This document shows positions 42,906-52,659 of a stretch of 52,659 nt of DNA, piece by piece. Each line of letters opens with the position of its first letter. Positions within the stretch are counted from its first letter, which is position 1. Where the stretch lies: positions 27,501-80,159 of the forward strand of contig CAUYUJ010019112.1 in NCBI GenBank assembly GCA_963575745.1, given 5' to 3'. This stretch comes from Prorocentrum cordatum (Eukaryota > Sar > Dinophyceae > Prorocentrales > Prorocentraceae). A program made the translations under genes and the position numbers. Below the pieces are notes generated by a model. The model made no database searches, had not been told where the DNA came from, and saw nothing but the letters and a program-made list of their open reading frames with translations.

Positions 42906-43384
42906 AGGAGAGGAAGGGGGGACACTGAGCAACGGCTGCGGGTACGTTAGGTTCGTGTCGTGCCGACGCCGTGGCGACCCCGCCGAGGGCGTTCAAGGTT
43001 GAAAGCTGCTAATGGCCCAGGAGTGGTTACAGTCAACCTGCACAGTCAGGATGGGCGACGTCCCGAAGGGTAACCTTGCATCCTCGCCTCCTCGGTCCAG
43101 CCTTGGCCACTTTCGTTGGCCGCGCCCCGCTCGAAAAGCTTCGAAATGAGCCTCCAAGGCCCTTGCATCTTTATCGCGCATCCTTACTATACGGGTTGAC
43201 TGTAATATGGAGCGATCGACCCACGCGGTGTCACAGACCAACGCCCCGTGTCGTCACGACACGAGCCTGCCGCAATTGCCAAGTGCAGGCCTGGACGCAC
43301 ACGTTCGCTCGCTCAAACGGGAGCGACGTCCCTGCTCCGGCGAGGCGGGGAGAGAGAGGCGAGGAGGAGTGGGGAGCAGAGGGG
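42906..43384. other. Spacer downstream of the transporter gene, no gene seen
   Basis: Unique GC-rich sequence. No terminator or polyadenylation signal could be identified. Confidence 0.5.
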
Positions 43385-43460
43385 GGTGGCCTTCCTTTCC
43401 CTTCCTCCTCCTCCTCCTCCTCCTCCTCCTCCTCCTCCCCCTCCTCCTCCTCCTCCTCCT
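43385..43460. repeat. (CCT)n tract
   Basis: Nearly pure TCC triplets. Confidence 0.9.
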
Positions 43461-43487
43461 CATTCGCACGTGAGCACAGCGCGGAGC

Positions 43488-43525
43488 CCCAAAAGTTTAT
43501 GTTTGTGCCGTTGTTTCGTTCTTCT
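43488..43525. repeat. Possible diverged end of the 16.9-kb foldback family
   Basis: AGTTTATGTTTGTGCCGTTG followed by TTTCGTTC resembles the terminal inverted repeat of the 16,934-17,131 element (TTTATGTTTATGCCAC then TTTTTGTTCC). No matching second arm was found nearby. Confidence 0.3.
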
Positions 43526-43784
43526 ATAAAAATGCTCGCCCGTTGCTCTGGGCTTCCCCCGACCCCACATCTGGCCCCGTCCCACCTTGACGTCCCCCGG
43601 CAGCGGCCGCGGCGTCGTTGGCGAGCACGTGGACGTCCCCCTTTTCAGGGTCAACGACATCGGGGGATAGGCTGAGGGCGGAATGCATCGGCCCCTACTT
43701 GCCCATTGATCGCCGATGGGGGCCCGATTGCCCCACCCCGCCCAGGAACATGCGGATTCACCTTCGGGGGCCTACAGTGGAGAC

Positions 43785-43965
43785 CCATGCCAAAAAACGC
43801 CCTGCTTGCCTCCTTGCCTCCAGGGTGCCCTGGGTTTCTTGTGTCTCGATGGTTTTGCTATGGAAAGCGTGACGTTCCCGCACCAAAAAACAATGGACGC
43901 CCTGGGGTTCCAGGGCTGGGTTTCTTGTGGAAGGTTTCTTGCGGGCTGGCCTACGCTGTATCGCC
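43785..43965. repeat. Dispersed ~165-bp repeat, copy 2
   Basis: Homologous to 38,465-38,635, with a small internal duplication of GCTTGCCTCC. It is followed by ATCGCCGATCTATCGGCGAC palindromic sequence (43,960-43,988). Confidence 0.75.
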
Positions 43966-43988
43966 GATCTATCGGCGACGTATCGCCG

Positions 43989-44184
43989 ACTCCAGCTCGA
44001 TGGCTCTCCCCCTGGGCTCGTCCCCCCCCCCCCCCGCTTTGCCCCGTGGTCTTCGGCTCATAGCGCTGCTCTCCAGCGTTCCCTCGGACGATCCGGGCAC
44101 CGCCCGAACGCGCCCTCGGCCAGGCGTGGCCGCTGGAAGGCATCGCGAGGCTGGAAAGCTGTCGTGAAAGTGCGAGAATGCCCG
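43989..44184. other. GC-rich spacer, no gene seen
   Basis: Includes a C-run at 44,020-44,034. Confidence 0.5.
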
Positions 44185-44600
44185 CCCCTTTACGCTTCCT
44201 CCTCTTTCTCCTCCTCCTCGTCCTCGTGCTCGTCCTCCTCCTCCTCCTCCTCCTCCTCCTCCTCGGCCTCCTCCTCGGCCTCCTCCTCCTCCTCCTCCCC
44301 CTGCTCCTCCTCCTCCTCCTCCTTCTCCTCCTCCTCCGCGTCCTCGTCCTCGTGCTCGTCCTCGTCCTCGTCCTCGCCTCCTCGGCCTCCTCCTCCTCCT
44401 CGTCCTCCTCCTCCTCCTCCTCCTCCTCCTCCTCCCCTCCTCCTCTTGGCTCCTCCTCCTCCCCCCTCCCCCTCATTTCTCCTCCTCCTCCTCCTCCTCC
44501 TCCTTCTCCTCCTCTTTCTCCTCCTCCTCCTCCTCCTCCTCCTCCTCCTTCTCCTCTTCCTCTTTCTCCTCCTCCTCCTCCTCCTTCTCCTACTCCGTAT
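44185..44600. repeat. (CCT)n/(CTC)n block, ~410 bp
   Basis: CCT triplets with TCG and TTC variants, immediately before the candidate exon. Confidence 0.95.
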
Positions 44601-44639
44601 CTGTTCCCTCCGAAGCTCGAAACGCAAGAAGCGATACAG

Positions 44640-44812
44640 ACACGATTTTGTGGAGCCCCGCGCCGACCTCTCGGAGCGGCAGCGGCGCGCAGCGCGAGCG
44701 CGCGCCCCCTGCCTCGCCGAGGCGTCGGCGCTCGAGGGGACCAGGCTGGCCCTGCTGGAGGAGCGCGGCCGCCCCCCCCCCCGCCGTCCGCTCGGCGTCG
44801 CCATATGCAGTT
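44640..44812 (+). CDS. Candidate exon of an unidentified downstream gene
   Basis: A 173-bp non-repetitive segment bounded by a pyrimidine tract with CGATACAG on the left and TT|GTGAGTACC, a strong donor-like sequence, on the right. One frame reads HDFVEPRADLSERQRRAARA then LAEASALEGTRLALLEERGR, a charged, Ala/Arg-rich, probably helical segment. A second frame is also open. I recognise no family. The same arrangement (CCT tract, AG, short unique coding segment) marks the transporter exons, which is the main reason for listing it. Confidence 0.35.
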
Positions 44813-45009
44813 GTGAGTACCGTCGTTGCGGGCATCCCCATCCAGGCCTCGTCTCCTTGGTTCCGGCCTCGCCTCTTTTCCGCGCCTGCCAGCTGTAGTT
44901 TTAGGCTCCCGCCCCATACTGCGTAGGCCTGGCTGTCCTTTGACTTACGGACGCCGCGCGGCTACCCGCTAGCGGTCGGCAATCAAAAAGTATCCCTTCC
45001 AGGGGATCT

Positions 45010-45935
45010 CCTCATGGGGCCATGGAGCATGCGAAGGGTGTGCCGATGTGGGGCGAGGCCGCGATGTGGGCGCCGCCACTGGTGCTTCAGGCAAAACGCA
45101 CCACGGGGCCGCGAAAAGTGCGAGAGCTGCGCGGCAATGGGGCGGGTGGAGCTCCCTATGGGGCAACGAAGCGCTGTACTGGGTGGGGAAAACGCATGCG
45201 AATACAGCCACTGGGGCCTTGGGCGGAGCTCCCCAAAGGGAACGCCACGCGGGCGGTGCCATTGAGGCCTTCGGTGGAGCTCCCTATGTGGCTGCGAAGC
45301 GCTGTACTGGGCGGGGGAAACGCATGCAAGTACAGCCGCTGGGGCCTTCGGTTGAGCTCCCCATGGGGCCACGAAGTGCTGTGCTGGGTGGTGGGGAACG
45401 CCATGCGGGTGGAACCACTGGGGCCTTCGGTGGAGCTCCCTATGGGGCCACTACTGGGTGCGGGTGGCGCATGCGGGCTGTGCCAGTGGGGTCTTCGATT
45501 GAGCTCCCTATGGGGCCACGCTGCACTGGGTGGGGGTGACGCATGCGGGCGGTGCCATTGGAGCCTTCGGTGGAGCTCCTCATGGGGCCACGGAGCGCTG
45601 TACTGGGCGGGGGTGACGCATGCAGGCGGTGCCACTGGGGCCTTCGGTGGGGCTCCCTATGGAGCCACGAAGCGTTGTATTGGGTGGGGGTGTCGCATGC
45701 GGGCGGTGCCATTGAGGCCTTTGGGGGAATTCCCCATGGGGCTACGAAGCGTTGTTGTATTGGGTGGGAGTGGCGCATGCGGGCGGTGCCACTGGGGCCT
45801 TCGGTGGAGCCCCCTATGGGGCCACGAAACATGTGAGGGGTGTGCCAAAGTGGAGGGGTGGCGGCATGTGAACGCAGCCATCGGGGCCTTTGGTGGAGCC
45901 CCTATGGGGTTACGAAGCGTGTGAAGGATGTGCCA
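45010..45935. repeat. ~70-80-bp minisatellite, about a dozen units
   Basis: The unit contains GGGGCCTTCGGTGGAGCTCC, CTATGGGGCCACGAAGCGCT, GTACTGGGTGGGGGTGACGC and ATGCGGGCGGTGCCACT. All frames are open for long stretches because of the unit's composition. Related units occur at 25,080-25,330. Confidence 0.9.
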
Positions 45936-46095
45936 GAGTGGGAGGGGTGACGGGAGGAGGGAGAGGGGGAGGAGGAGGAGGAGAGGAGGAGGAGGAGACG
46001 CGGGGACCGTCTCTTCAAAACGAGGACCCAACACCACTGGATGGTTGGGAAATATATAATGGTCACCCGAAGAGGGATTCACAATATTCGTTTGT
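45936..46095. other. Short (GGA)n and unique spacer
   Basis: GGAGGAGG at 45,954-45,995, then unique sequence with no gene. Confidence 0.5.
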
Positions 46096-46290
46096 CAGAA
46101 ATGAATCAAACAACAGCACAATCAGCAACAGCAACAACATCAACAACAACGGCAACATCAACAGTAACCAACAACGACAACCAACAGCCAACAGCCAACA
46201 GCCAACCAACCAACCAACAACAAACAACCAACAACCAACAACCAACAGCAATCACTCAACAGCAACAACAACTGAACAACAATCCGCACG
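46096..46290. repeat. CAACAA/CCAACAG low-complexity array
   Basis: AACAGCAACAACATCAACAA followed by CCAACAGCCAACAACCAAC words. It can be read as Gln/Asn/Thr-rich peptide. No gene context. Confidence 0.9.
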
Positions 46291-46891
46291 ATGGAACCCC
46301 ACTTCAGCCATGCACCCAGGGACAGTGAATGACCGTTTGGCCCCCTCACTCTGATGACCATGTGCGCAGCACTTAATTACACGGATGGTGGGCAGATCGT
46401 TTGCAAGACGGGGTAATCGCAGGACACGTCCTTGAATTTGTTCATCCTAATTCACTGCCCTTCTTACAGCCAGGAGAGGGTGTTTGCATTCTCTGGCGAG
46501 AGCGGGCGTTACGGGGGGGGGAGGGGGGGAGTGGTGCGGTTACGTCACGATTCGCGTCCGCGCCGTGTGGGCATGCTTTTTGAATCATGGCCAGTTCCCA
46601 AACGGTGCCCGGCGCGAATCGTGTCTTGACCGGGGGGGGGGGGGGCGGCGGGGGGGGGGGTCACGGGCGTTACCGCGAACGATCTAACAATTGATTCGAA
46701 AAGGATGGACAACAGGGCCGGACCTGAGCACTGTTGTGTTGGATTTCGGCGGTGTTTTGTTCTTCGATTCTGGCAAGGGAGGTGCAGGAAAACAGCTAGA
46801 GCAAAACAACGAGCCATAAAACGAACGCAAAACGAGCAACAACGTCCAGGTCCAGCCCTGATGGACAGCTATCGCTGCACACTTCCTTGAG
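46291..46891. other. Spacer with G-runs, no gene seen
   Basis: G-runs at 46,510-46,530 and 46,631-46,660. Otherwise unique. Confidence 0.5.
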
Positions 46892-46941
46892 ATTGCGAAG
46901 GCCTTACGGCCAGTGCCGCCGACCTTGAATGGCGGCGACGA
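46892..46941. repeat. Dispersed ~50-bp repeat next to (GAC)n, copy 2
   Basis: Matches 2,114-2,162 and again leads into GAC triplets (46,935-46,960). Confidence 0.75.
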
Positions 46942-47029
46942 CGACGACGACGACGACGAGCGCTGACTCGAGAAGGATGGGCACTGGGGGGGAGGCACCG
47001 CCCCCCCCAGTGTCCCCCCTGTCAACATC

Positions 47030-47310
47030 GTCCCCCCCCCTCCTCCCCCTCCTCCTCCCCCTCCTCCTCCTCCTCCTCCTCCTCCTCCTCCTCTCCTCCT
47101 CCCTCCCCTCCCCTCCTCCTCCCGCCTCCTCCTCCTCCTCCTCCTCCTCCTCCGCTTCCCTCCTCCTCCTCCTCTTCCCCTCCTCCTCCTCCGTCCTCCT
47201 CCCTCCTCCTCCTCCATCCCCCCTCCCCCTCCTCCTCCTCCTCCTCCTCGTCGTCCTCCTCCTCCTCCTCCTCCTCCTCATCCTCCTCCTCCTCCTCCTC
47301 CGCGGGGGAA
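47030..47310. repeat. (CCT)n block
   Basis: CCT/CTC triplets with CCC and TTC variants. Confidence 0.95.
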
Positions 47311-47479
47311 CCGGGCCACCGGGGAAGGGGATGACAGCTGTCGATGCACACCTCCTCGACATGTACGCCTGTCCTGCAGCCCGATGGCCCGAGGGCGGGC
47401 CCTCCTCCAGGATGGGGTCCCTCGCCCGCGTGGGCGGGCCCGGCCGGAGCTCGTCGATCAAGGGGGATGCTCTAGGCCT
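47311..47479. other. Short unique spacer between CCT blocks
   Basis: GC-rich sequence with no gene seen. Confidence 0.4.
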
Positions 47480-47692
47480 CCTCGTCCTCTTCGTCCTCCT
47501 CTCTTCGTCGTCCTCCTCGTCCTTCTCCTCCTCGTCCTCCTCTTCCTCCTCGTCCTCCTCTTCCTCCTCGTCCTCCTCCTCCTCCTCCTGCTCCTCCCCC
47601 TCCTCCTCCTCCCCCTCCTCCTCCTTCTTCTCCTCCTCCTCCTCCTCCTGCTTTTCCTCCTCCTCCTCGTCCTCCTCCTCTTCCTTCAGGAC
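47480..47692. repeat. (CCT/CGT)n block
   Basis: CCTCCTCGT-type triplets ending TTCCTTCAG. That end looks like a splice acceptor, but no convincing exon follows. Confidence 0.9.
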
Positions 47693-47759
47693 TTTGCGAA
47701 CCAGGGCAGCAGCTCATCTAGGCCTCCCAGATTCAGATGGGGTCCGAGCAGGTGGGGTC

Positions 47760-47935
47760 GGAGGATCGCGCCGCATCGCCGATATATCGGCGATGCGGCG
47801 CGATGCGGAGCCCGATTTTCTCCACGCAGGCGTCGCCGATGCATCGCTCACGTCGACCATGCATCGCCAGTGCATCGACGATGCATCGCCGATACATCGC
47901 CGATGCATCGCCGATGTATCGGCGACGCGGCGCGA
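47760..47935. repeat. Palindromic ATCGCCGAT repeats
   Basis: ATCGCCGATATATCGGCGAT and many ATGCATCGCCGAT units in both orientations, able to form short hairpins. A few related units occur at 43,960-43,988. Confidence 0.85.
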
Positions 47936-48019
47936 CCCTCCGACCCCATCTACTCGGACCCTATCTAGGAGGCTTCTAGCTTTTCTTAAGTCGGGCCTGT
48001 CCCTCTACAAGAGGAAGAT

Positions 48020-48078
48020 TCAAGAATAGTCAAAAATAGTCCAGGGACGATTCTTCGACTCTTTCGGACTATTCTTGA
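48020..48078. repeat. 12-bp inverted repeat
   Basis: TCAAGAATAGTC (48,020-48,031) and GACTATTCTTGA (48,067-48,078) are perfect complements. Further ATAGTC and GACTAT words surround them. Confidence 0.7.
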
Positions 48079-48884
48079 GCATCTTTCGACTATTTTTTCA
48101 TGTTTCGTCCAAAATCAGCCTGTAGGAGGACACGCCCGACCTCATGCTTGTCAGGACTTTTGGGGGTGGACCTGAGGCGGGAGGGCGTGTTGCAGCATCG
48201 TGGATGCAGCCCGGCTCTGCTCTGGTCCTCCGCCGCCTCCTCGTTCCCGGAGTCCGAGCTCGTGACTCCTTCGGGGCCTCGATGAGGTCTCGTGCTTGCT
48301 TGCTCCTGCGAGAGAGCGCTTTCCACGGCCGTTCGCTTGAAATCTAGCTATACGACCACCCTTCGGGTGATGAGGAGGCTGGGTGGGGGGGGAGAAAGAA
48401 CCAGCTGACGACAACTGCGATGGCGGTGATGATGACGATGCTGGTAATGCACCCTTGAGTTGGCGACGACGTGTGGTGACGATGCTGCGTCGCGATGTGG
48501 TCCCACTATCGATCCCACTCGATCGACCTCACCATCGAAACACCACCAGGGCACAATGAGGCCAAATAAATGCCAACACTACTGTGCTGTGATGGCTAGG
48601 TGTGATGGCTGGCTGCTGATGGCAAGGTGATGGCCGCAGTGATGATGAGTGCAGCGGCGACAGAAGTGGCGGTAGTGCTGAGTACGATCGGCATACCATC
48701 GGAGCACTATCGGGCCAAATAAATGCCACCACCACTGCGCTGCGATGGCAATGTGACGACGCGGCGTCACAGTCGATCCCGTGGCCGGTGATGCTGACAT
48801 TGAAAACCGTTTGGCGTATCGGGTTCTTTGCGAATCCCCCCAAGTCTCACAACGGATACCACCAATCGGGGCACCAATCAGGAC
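48079..48884. other. Unique spacer, no gene seen
   Basis: A weak repeat, GAGGCCAAATAAATGCCA (48,558) and GGGCCAAATAAATGCCACC (48,711), is present. No gene is recognised. Confidence 0.5.
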
Positions 48885-49295
48885 ACCATCAGGTCACCAT
48901 CGATCTCACTATTGATCTCATTATCGATCTAAGTATCGAACCCTCTATCGGTCTCACTCGATCGATCCCAACATCGCTCGCACTCGATCGACCTCACTTT
49001 TGATATCACTCTAAATCTCACTGGTGATCTCACCATCAATCTCACTATCGATCTCACCATCGATTTCACCATCGGTCTCACTATCGCTCTCACCACCGGA
49101 CACCACTGGACACCGACAGGACTCCGACGGGACACCGAAGGGACATCGGCGGGACACTCGCAGGACACTGACGGGACACCGACGGGACACCACGGGACAC
49201 CATCGGCACACCATCGGCACACCAATCGATCTCACTTTCGATATCCCTATCGATCTCACGCGGTCGATCCCACGATCGATCTCATTATTCGACCG
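48885..49295. repeat. 12-bp arrays ATCGATCTCACT and GGGACACCGACG, left part
   Basis: ATCGATCTCACT-type units (48,895-49,095), GGACACCGACGG-type units (49,096-49,215), then ATCGATCTCAC units again. Confidence 0.9.
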
Positions 49296-49450
49296 AAAAA
49301 CAAACGACAGCACCCCACCTACGGCCCTCCATGTTGCGCTACGTTCCATCGGGCGCCGTAGCGTATACTATGTAAACAAACCCGCGCCAGACTTCTTGTT
49401 ATACGCTAAGCCCCCTGGGGCCGTAGGTGGGGTGGTGTCGTTTGTTTTTT
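49296..49450. mobile_element. ~155-bp foldback element inside the 12-bp array
   Basis: The ends are inverted repeats of about 32 bp (AAAAACAAACGACA and its complement TGTCGTTTGTTTTT), with one mismatch. Inside are further complementary pairs, GCGTATA (49,371-49,377) with TATACGC (49,400-49,406) and GCTACG with CGTAGC. No coding capacity. No clear target duplication was seen. Confidence 0.8.
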
Positions 49451-49920
49451 GATCCAGCTAGCGCTCTCACAACCAATATCATTGTCGATCTCACTATCGC
49501 TCTCACCATCGATCTCACAATTAATCTCACCACGGGACACCAAGGGACACCGACAGAAGACCGACGGGACACCGACGGGACACCGACGGCACACCACGGG
49601 ACACCATCGGGACACCATCGGGGCACCGATCGATCTCATTGCCGATCTCACTATCGATCTCTCCATCGGTCTCACTATCGACCTCACTCGCCTGATCTCA
49701 CTATTGGCGTCACGATCGATCTCACTATCGATCTCACCACGGGACACCGACGGGACACCGACGGGACACCGACGGGACGCCGACGGGACGCTGACGGGAC
49801 GCCGACGGGACATCTACGGGACAGCGACGGGACAGCGACGGGACAACCACGGAGCACCAACGGGAAACCGACGGGACACCGACGAGACACCGACGGGACA
49901 ACCACGGCGGGACAACCCGG
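49451..49920. repeat. 12-bp arrays, right part
   Basis: Alternating blocks of ATCTCACTATCG-type and GGGACACCGACG-type units resume after the foldback element. Confidence 0.9.
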
Positions 49921-50369
49921 TCGCCGCCTGCCCACCGGGGGAGGGAGAGGCGGACAGTGACGGGGCACCACGGCGGGACAACCTTGCCACCGCCCGCCCA
50001 CGGGAGAGGGAGGAGGGACGGTCGACGGCTCTTGACCCGCCCTGGCCACAGCGGAGTCATCCTTTTTCGCCCGCCCACGCAGCTTCGCCTCGCCCGCACG
50101 CGCGAACGAACCCAACCCGAAACCAATTTCCCGGGGGGGGGCTCTCCGTTCCACCGGGATCTCACCCCCCTACCTCCGGTATTTTGGAGGGTTCCCCCCC
50201 GAACAGAACCCGTGGGGCCTCCCCGAAACGGGCTCCTTTTCCCGCTGGTTTTCCGTGAGCCCTCCCCAGCCCGAGCCACCTCCCCCCACAGAAATCGAAG
50301 ATCCATACCCCACCCGAACAGGGGGGAGGTTTGAGCCCGCCTTCCAGGGGCTGCTCGCAAACGACGACG
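49921..50369. other. GC-rich spacer, no gene seen
   Basis: Unique sequence with GGACAACC words carried over from the array. Confidence 0.5.
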
Positions 50370-51021
50370 GCGGCGAGCACAGGCGTCGAAAGACGACGAC
50401 GACGGCGACGGCGGCGCAGGCGGCGGCGACGGCGTTGGCGACGGCGACGGCGACGGCGGAATACGGACAGCAAACGACGGACGACGACGACGACGACGAC
50501 GATGACGACGAACGACAGACGACGGATCACGGACGACAGATGAGGGACGACGGGCGATGGACGACGGACGACGGACGACGGACGATGGACGATGGACGAC
50601 GGACGACGACGACGACGACGGCGGAACGTCGGCCGACGGACGACGGGCGAGGGACGTCGAACGATGGACGACGGACGACGGACGACGGACAACAAGAAGA
50701 GGGACGACGGACGACGGGCGATGGACGACGGATGACGGACGACGGACCACAGACGACTGACGACCGACGACGGACGACGACGAGGACGACGACGACGACG
50801 ACGACGGCGGAACGTCGGCCGATGGACGACGGACGAGGGACGATGGACGACGGACGACGGACGACGGACGACGGACGACGGGCGACGGATGACGACGACC
50901 ACGACCACGACCACGACGACAACGACGACGACGACGACCACGACCACGACGACGGCGGACGATGACGACGACGACGACGGACGACGGACGATGGACGACG
51001 GAAGATTGACGACGGACGACG

Positions 51022-51065
<44 letters not shown>

Positions 51066-51285
51066 ACGACGGACGACGGCGACGGCACACGCCGGACGAC
51101 GACGATGACGGACGACGGACGACGGCCGACCGACGACGATGGCGACGGCGACGGCGACGGCACATGCTGGACGACGACGACGACGGACAACGGACGACGG
51201 CCGACGGACGACGGACGACAGACGACGGACGACGACGACAGACGACGGACGACGACGGACGACGGACGACGACGACGACGATGGC

Positions 51286-51323
<38 letters not shown>

Positions 51324-51515
51324 ACGACGGCGACGGCACACGCCGGACGACGACGATGACGGACGACGGACGACGGCCGATTGACGACGATGGCGACGGC
51401 GACGGCGACGGCACATGCCGGACGACGACGATGACGGACAACGGACGACGGCCGACGGACGACGGACGACAGACGACGGACGACGACGACAGACGACGGA
51501 CGACGACGGACGACG

Positions 51516-51565
<50 letters not shown>

Positions 51566-52659
51566 CGTCGACGACGTCGACGACGACGATGATGACGACG
51601 ACGACGATAACGACGACGAAGACGACGACGGACGACGGACGACGGACGACGACGGACGACGCACGAGAAACGAGGGACGAGGGACGACGGATTATCGCCA
51701 TTTACAACGGACTATGGACCACGGCGACGACGACGGCAGATCGCTGGACGTTGGGCGACGGACGATGGACGACGGACGACGGACGACAGTCGATGGCGGA
51801 TGACGACGACGACGACGACGATGACGACAGCGACGACGAGGACGACGACGACGATGACGGGCGATGGACGACGGACGACGGAAGACGCACGAGAGATGAG
51901 GGACGAGGGAAGACGGATCACCGCCAGCCACAAAGGACCACGGACCACGGACCACGGACGACCGACGGCGGACGACGGACGACGGACGACGGCGGATCGC
52001 CGGACGTCGGGCGACGGACGATGGACGACGGACGACGGACGACGGACGATGGACATTTGACCACGGACGACGGACGACGGACGGCGACGACAACGATGAC
52101 GGCGACGGCGATCGCAACGGAGGACGGCGGACGACGGACCACGGACGACGGCGACGTCGACGGTGACGTCGGACGACGGACGACGGACGACGGACGACGG
52201 ACGGCGGACGACGGACGACGGCGACGGACGACGGTCGGCGGTCGGCGGACGACGGGCGACGGACCACGGACGACGGACGACGGACGACGGACGATGGACG
52301 AGGGACGACGGACGACGCTCGACGCACGCCGCACGACGTTGGACGACGACGATGTCTGACGGACGACCTTACGAACGACGAACACCAAACCGAACGACGA
52401 AGGACGGCGGACGACGGACGACGGACGAACGATGACGACGGCGACGGACGACGCACGACAAACAGTTCAGACCGACGGAGAACGACGGGTACTGTCGGAG
52501 AGCGACGGACGATGGTCGACGACGACGAGGACGACGATGACGACGACGACGACGACGGACGACGGACGGCGACGACGACGACGAAAACCACGGACGACGA
52601 CGACGAAGACGACGACCACGACGACGACGATGCTGGTGGGCGGGTCGTCGGGCGGGCGG
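50370..52659. repeat. GAC / GGACGAC array to the window edge
   Basis: GAC triplets mixed with ACGGACGACGG-type decamers, including longer duplicated blocks. All six frames are largely open (Thr-Asp-Gly-Arg or Arg-Pro-Ser-Val repeats) and none should be called a gene. Confidence 0.95.
51071..51570. repeat. ~251-bp tandem duplication inside the GAC array
   Basis: The block beginning GGACGACGGCGACGGCACAC at 51,071 recurs at 51,322, and following variants are in the same order. Differences include CCGACCG/CCGATTG and GCTGG/GCCGG. Confidence 0.8.

Noticed and set aside
45022-45924. 300-codon plus-strand frame over the 45-kb minisatellite
   Set aside because: Multiple overlapping frames on both strands are open, and the peptide repeats follow the DNA unit.
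47693-47730. Possible exon after TTCCTTCAG
   Set aside because: The acceptor-like site is followed by only a short frame (DFANQGSSS) ending in TAG in one phase, with no donor or homology.
49449-50258. 269-codon frame with RRDTDGTPTG repeats
   Set aside because: Direct translation of 12-bp tandem repeats.
50370-52659. Long frames in all six phases (Thr-Asp-Gly-Arg and Arg-Pro-Ser repeats)
   Set aside because: They are produced by the GAC/GGACGAC array. Several frames are open at once, as expected for a repeat.
50370-52659. Telomeric or subtelomeric repeat
   Set aside because: The unit does not resemble TTTAGGG-type telomeric sequence. The window end gives no other sign of a chromosome end.

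Overview
The window looks like dinoflagellate nuclear DNA. It is GC-rich and dominated by triplet microsatellites (GAT, GGA/TCC, GAC) and minisatellites, with very little coding sequence. A degenerate copy of the dinoflagellate spliced-leader sequence lies in the terminal repeat of a retrotransposon. The protein-level matches are to a nucleotide-sugar transporter, a LINE-type reverse transcriptase relic, and a tyrosine-recombinase retrotransposon carrying a cytosine-methyltransferase-like domain. No database search was run; every call rests on motifs read from translations.

Host gene. One plus-strand gene can be assembled from seven short exons between 11,411 and 42,813. It encodes a multi-pass SLC35A-type nucleotide-sugar (CMP-sialic-acid-transporter-like) protein of about 389 residues ending in a Glu-rich tail. 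One phase-consistent model uses GT-AG junctions for introns 1, 3 and 4 and GC-AG junctions for introns 2, 5 and 6. About 1.17 kb of coding DNA is spread over 31.4 kb. A second candidate exon at 44,640-44,812 may belong to a downstream plus-strand gene.

Layout. 1-2.2 kb: diverged ~300-600 bp repeats. 3.3-4.0 kb: GAT/ATG microsatellite. 4.4-8.1 kb: 13-bp G-rich minisatellite that changes orientation around a 130-bp core. 8.6-11.4 kb: repeats upstream of the gene. 11.4-42.8 kb: the transporter gene. Its introns hold two of three copies of a ~160-bp short element (intron 1), a 198-bp foldback element with T-shaped secondary-structure potential and a 5-bp target duplication (intron 2), a decayed LINE (intron 3), and a 6.4-kb tyrosine-recombinase retrotransposon inserted in an ACATA-type satellite (intron 5). 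43-52.7 kb: minisatellites, 12-bp arrays, another foldback element and a long GAC/GGAC array.

The retrotransposon (30,118-36,550) has split direct repeats (A1-ORFs-B1-A2-B2) as in PAT/Ngaro-type elements. It encodes a small Cys/Pro-rich membrane protein, a Gag-like protein, RT, RNase H, tyrosine recombinase and, after the recombinase, the methyltransferase-like domain. Frameshifts, stops and two lost catalytic residues show that this copy is dead.
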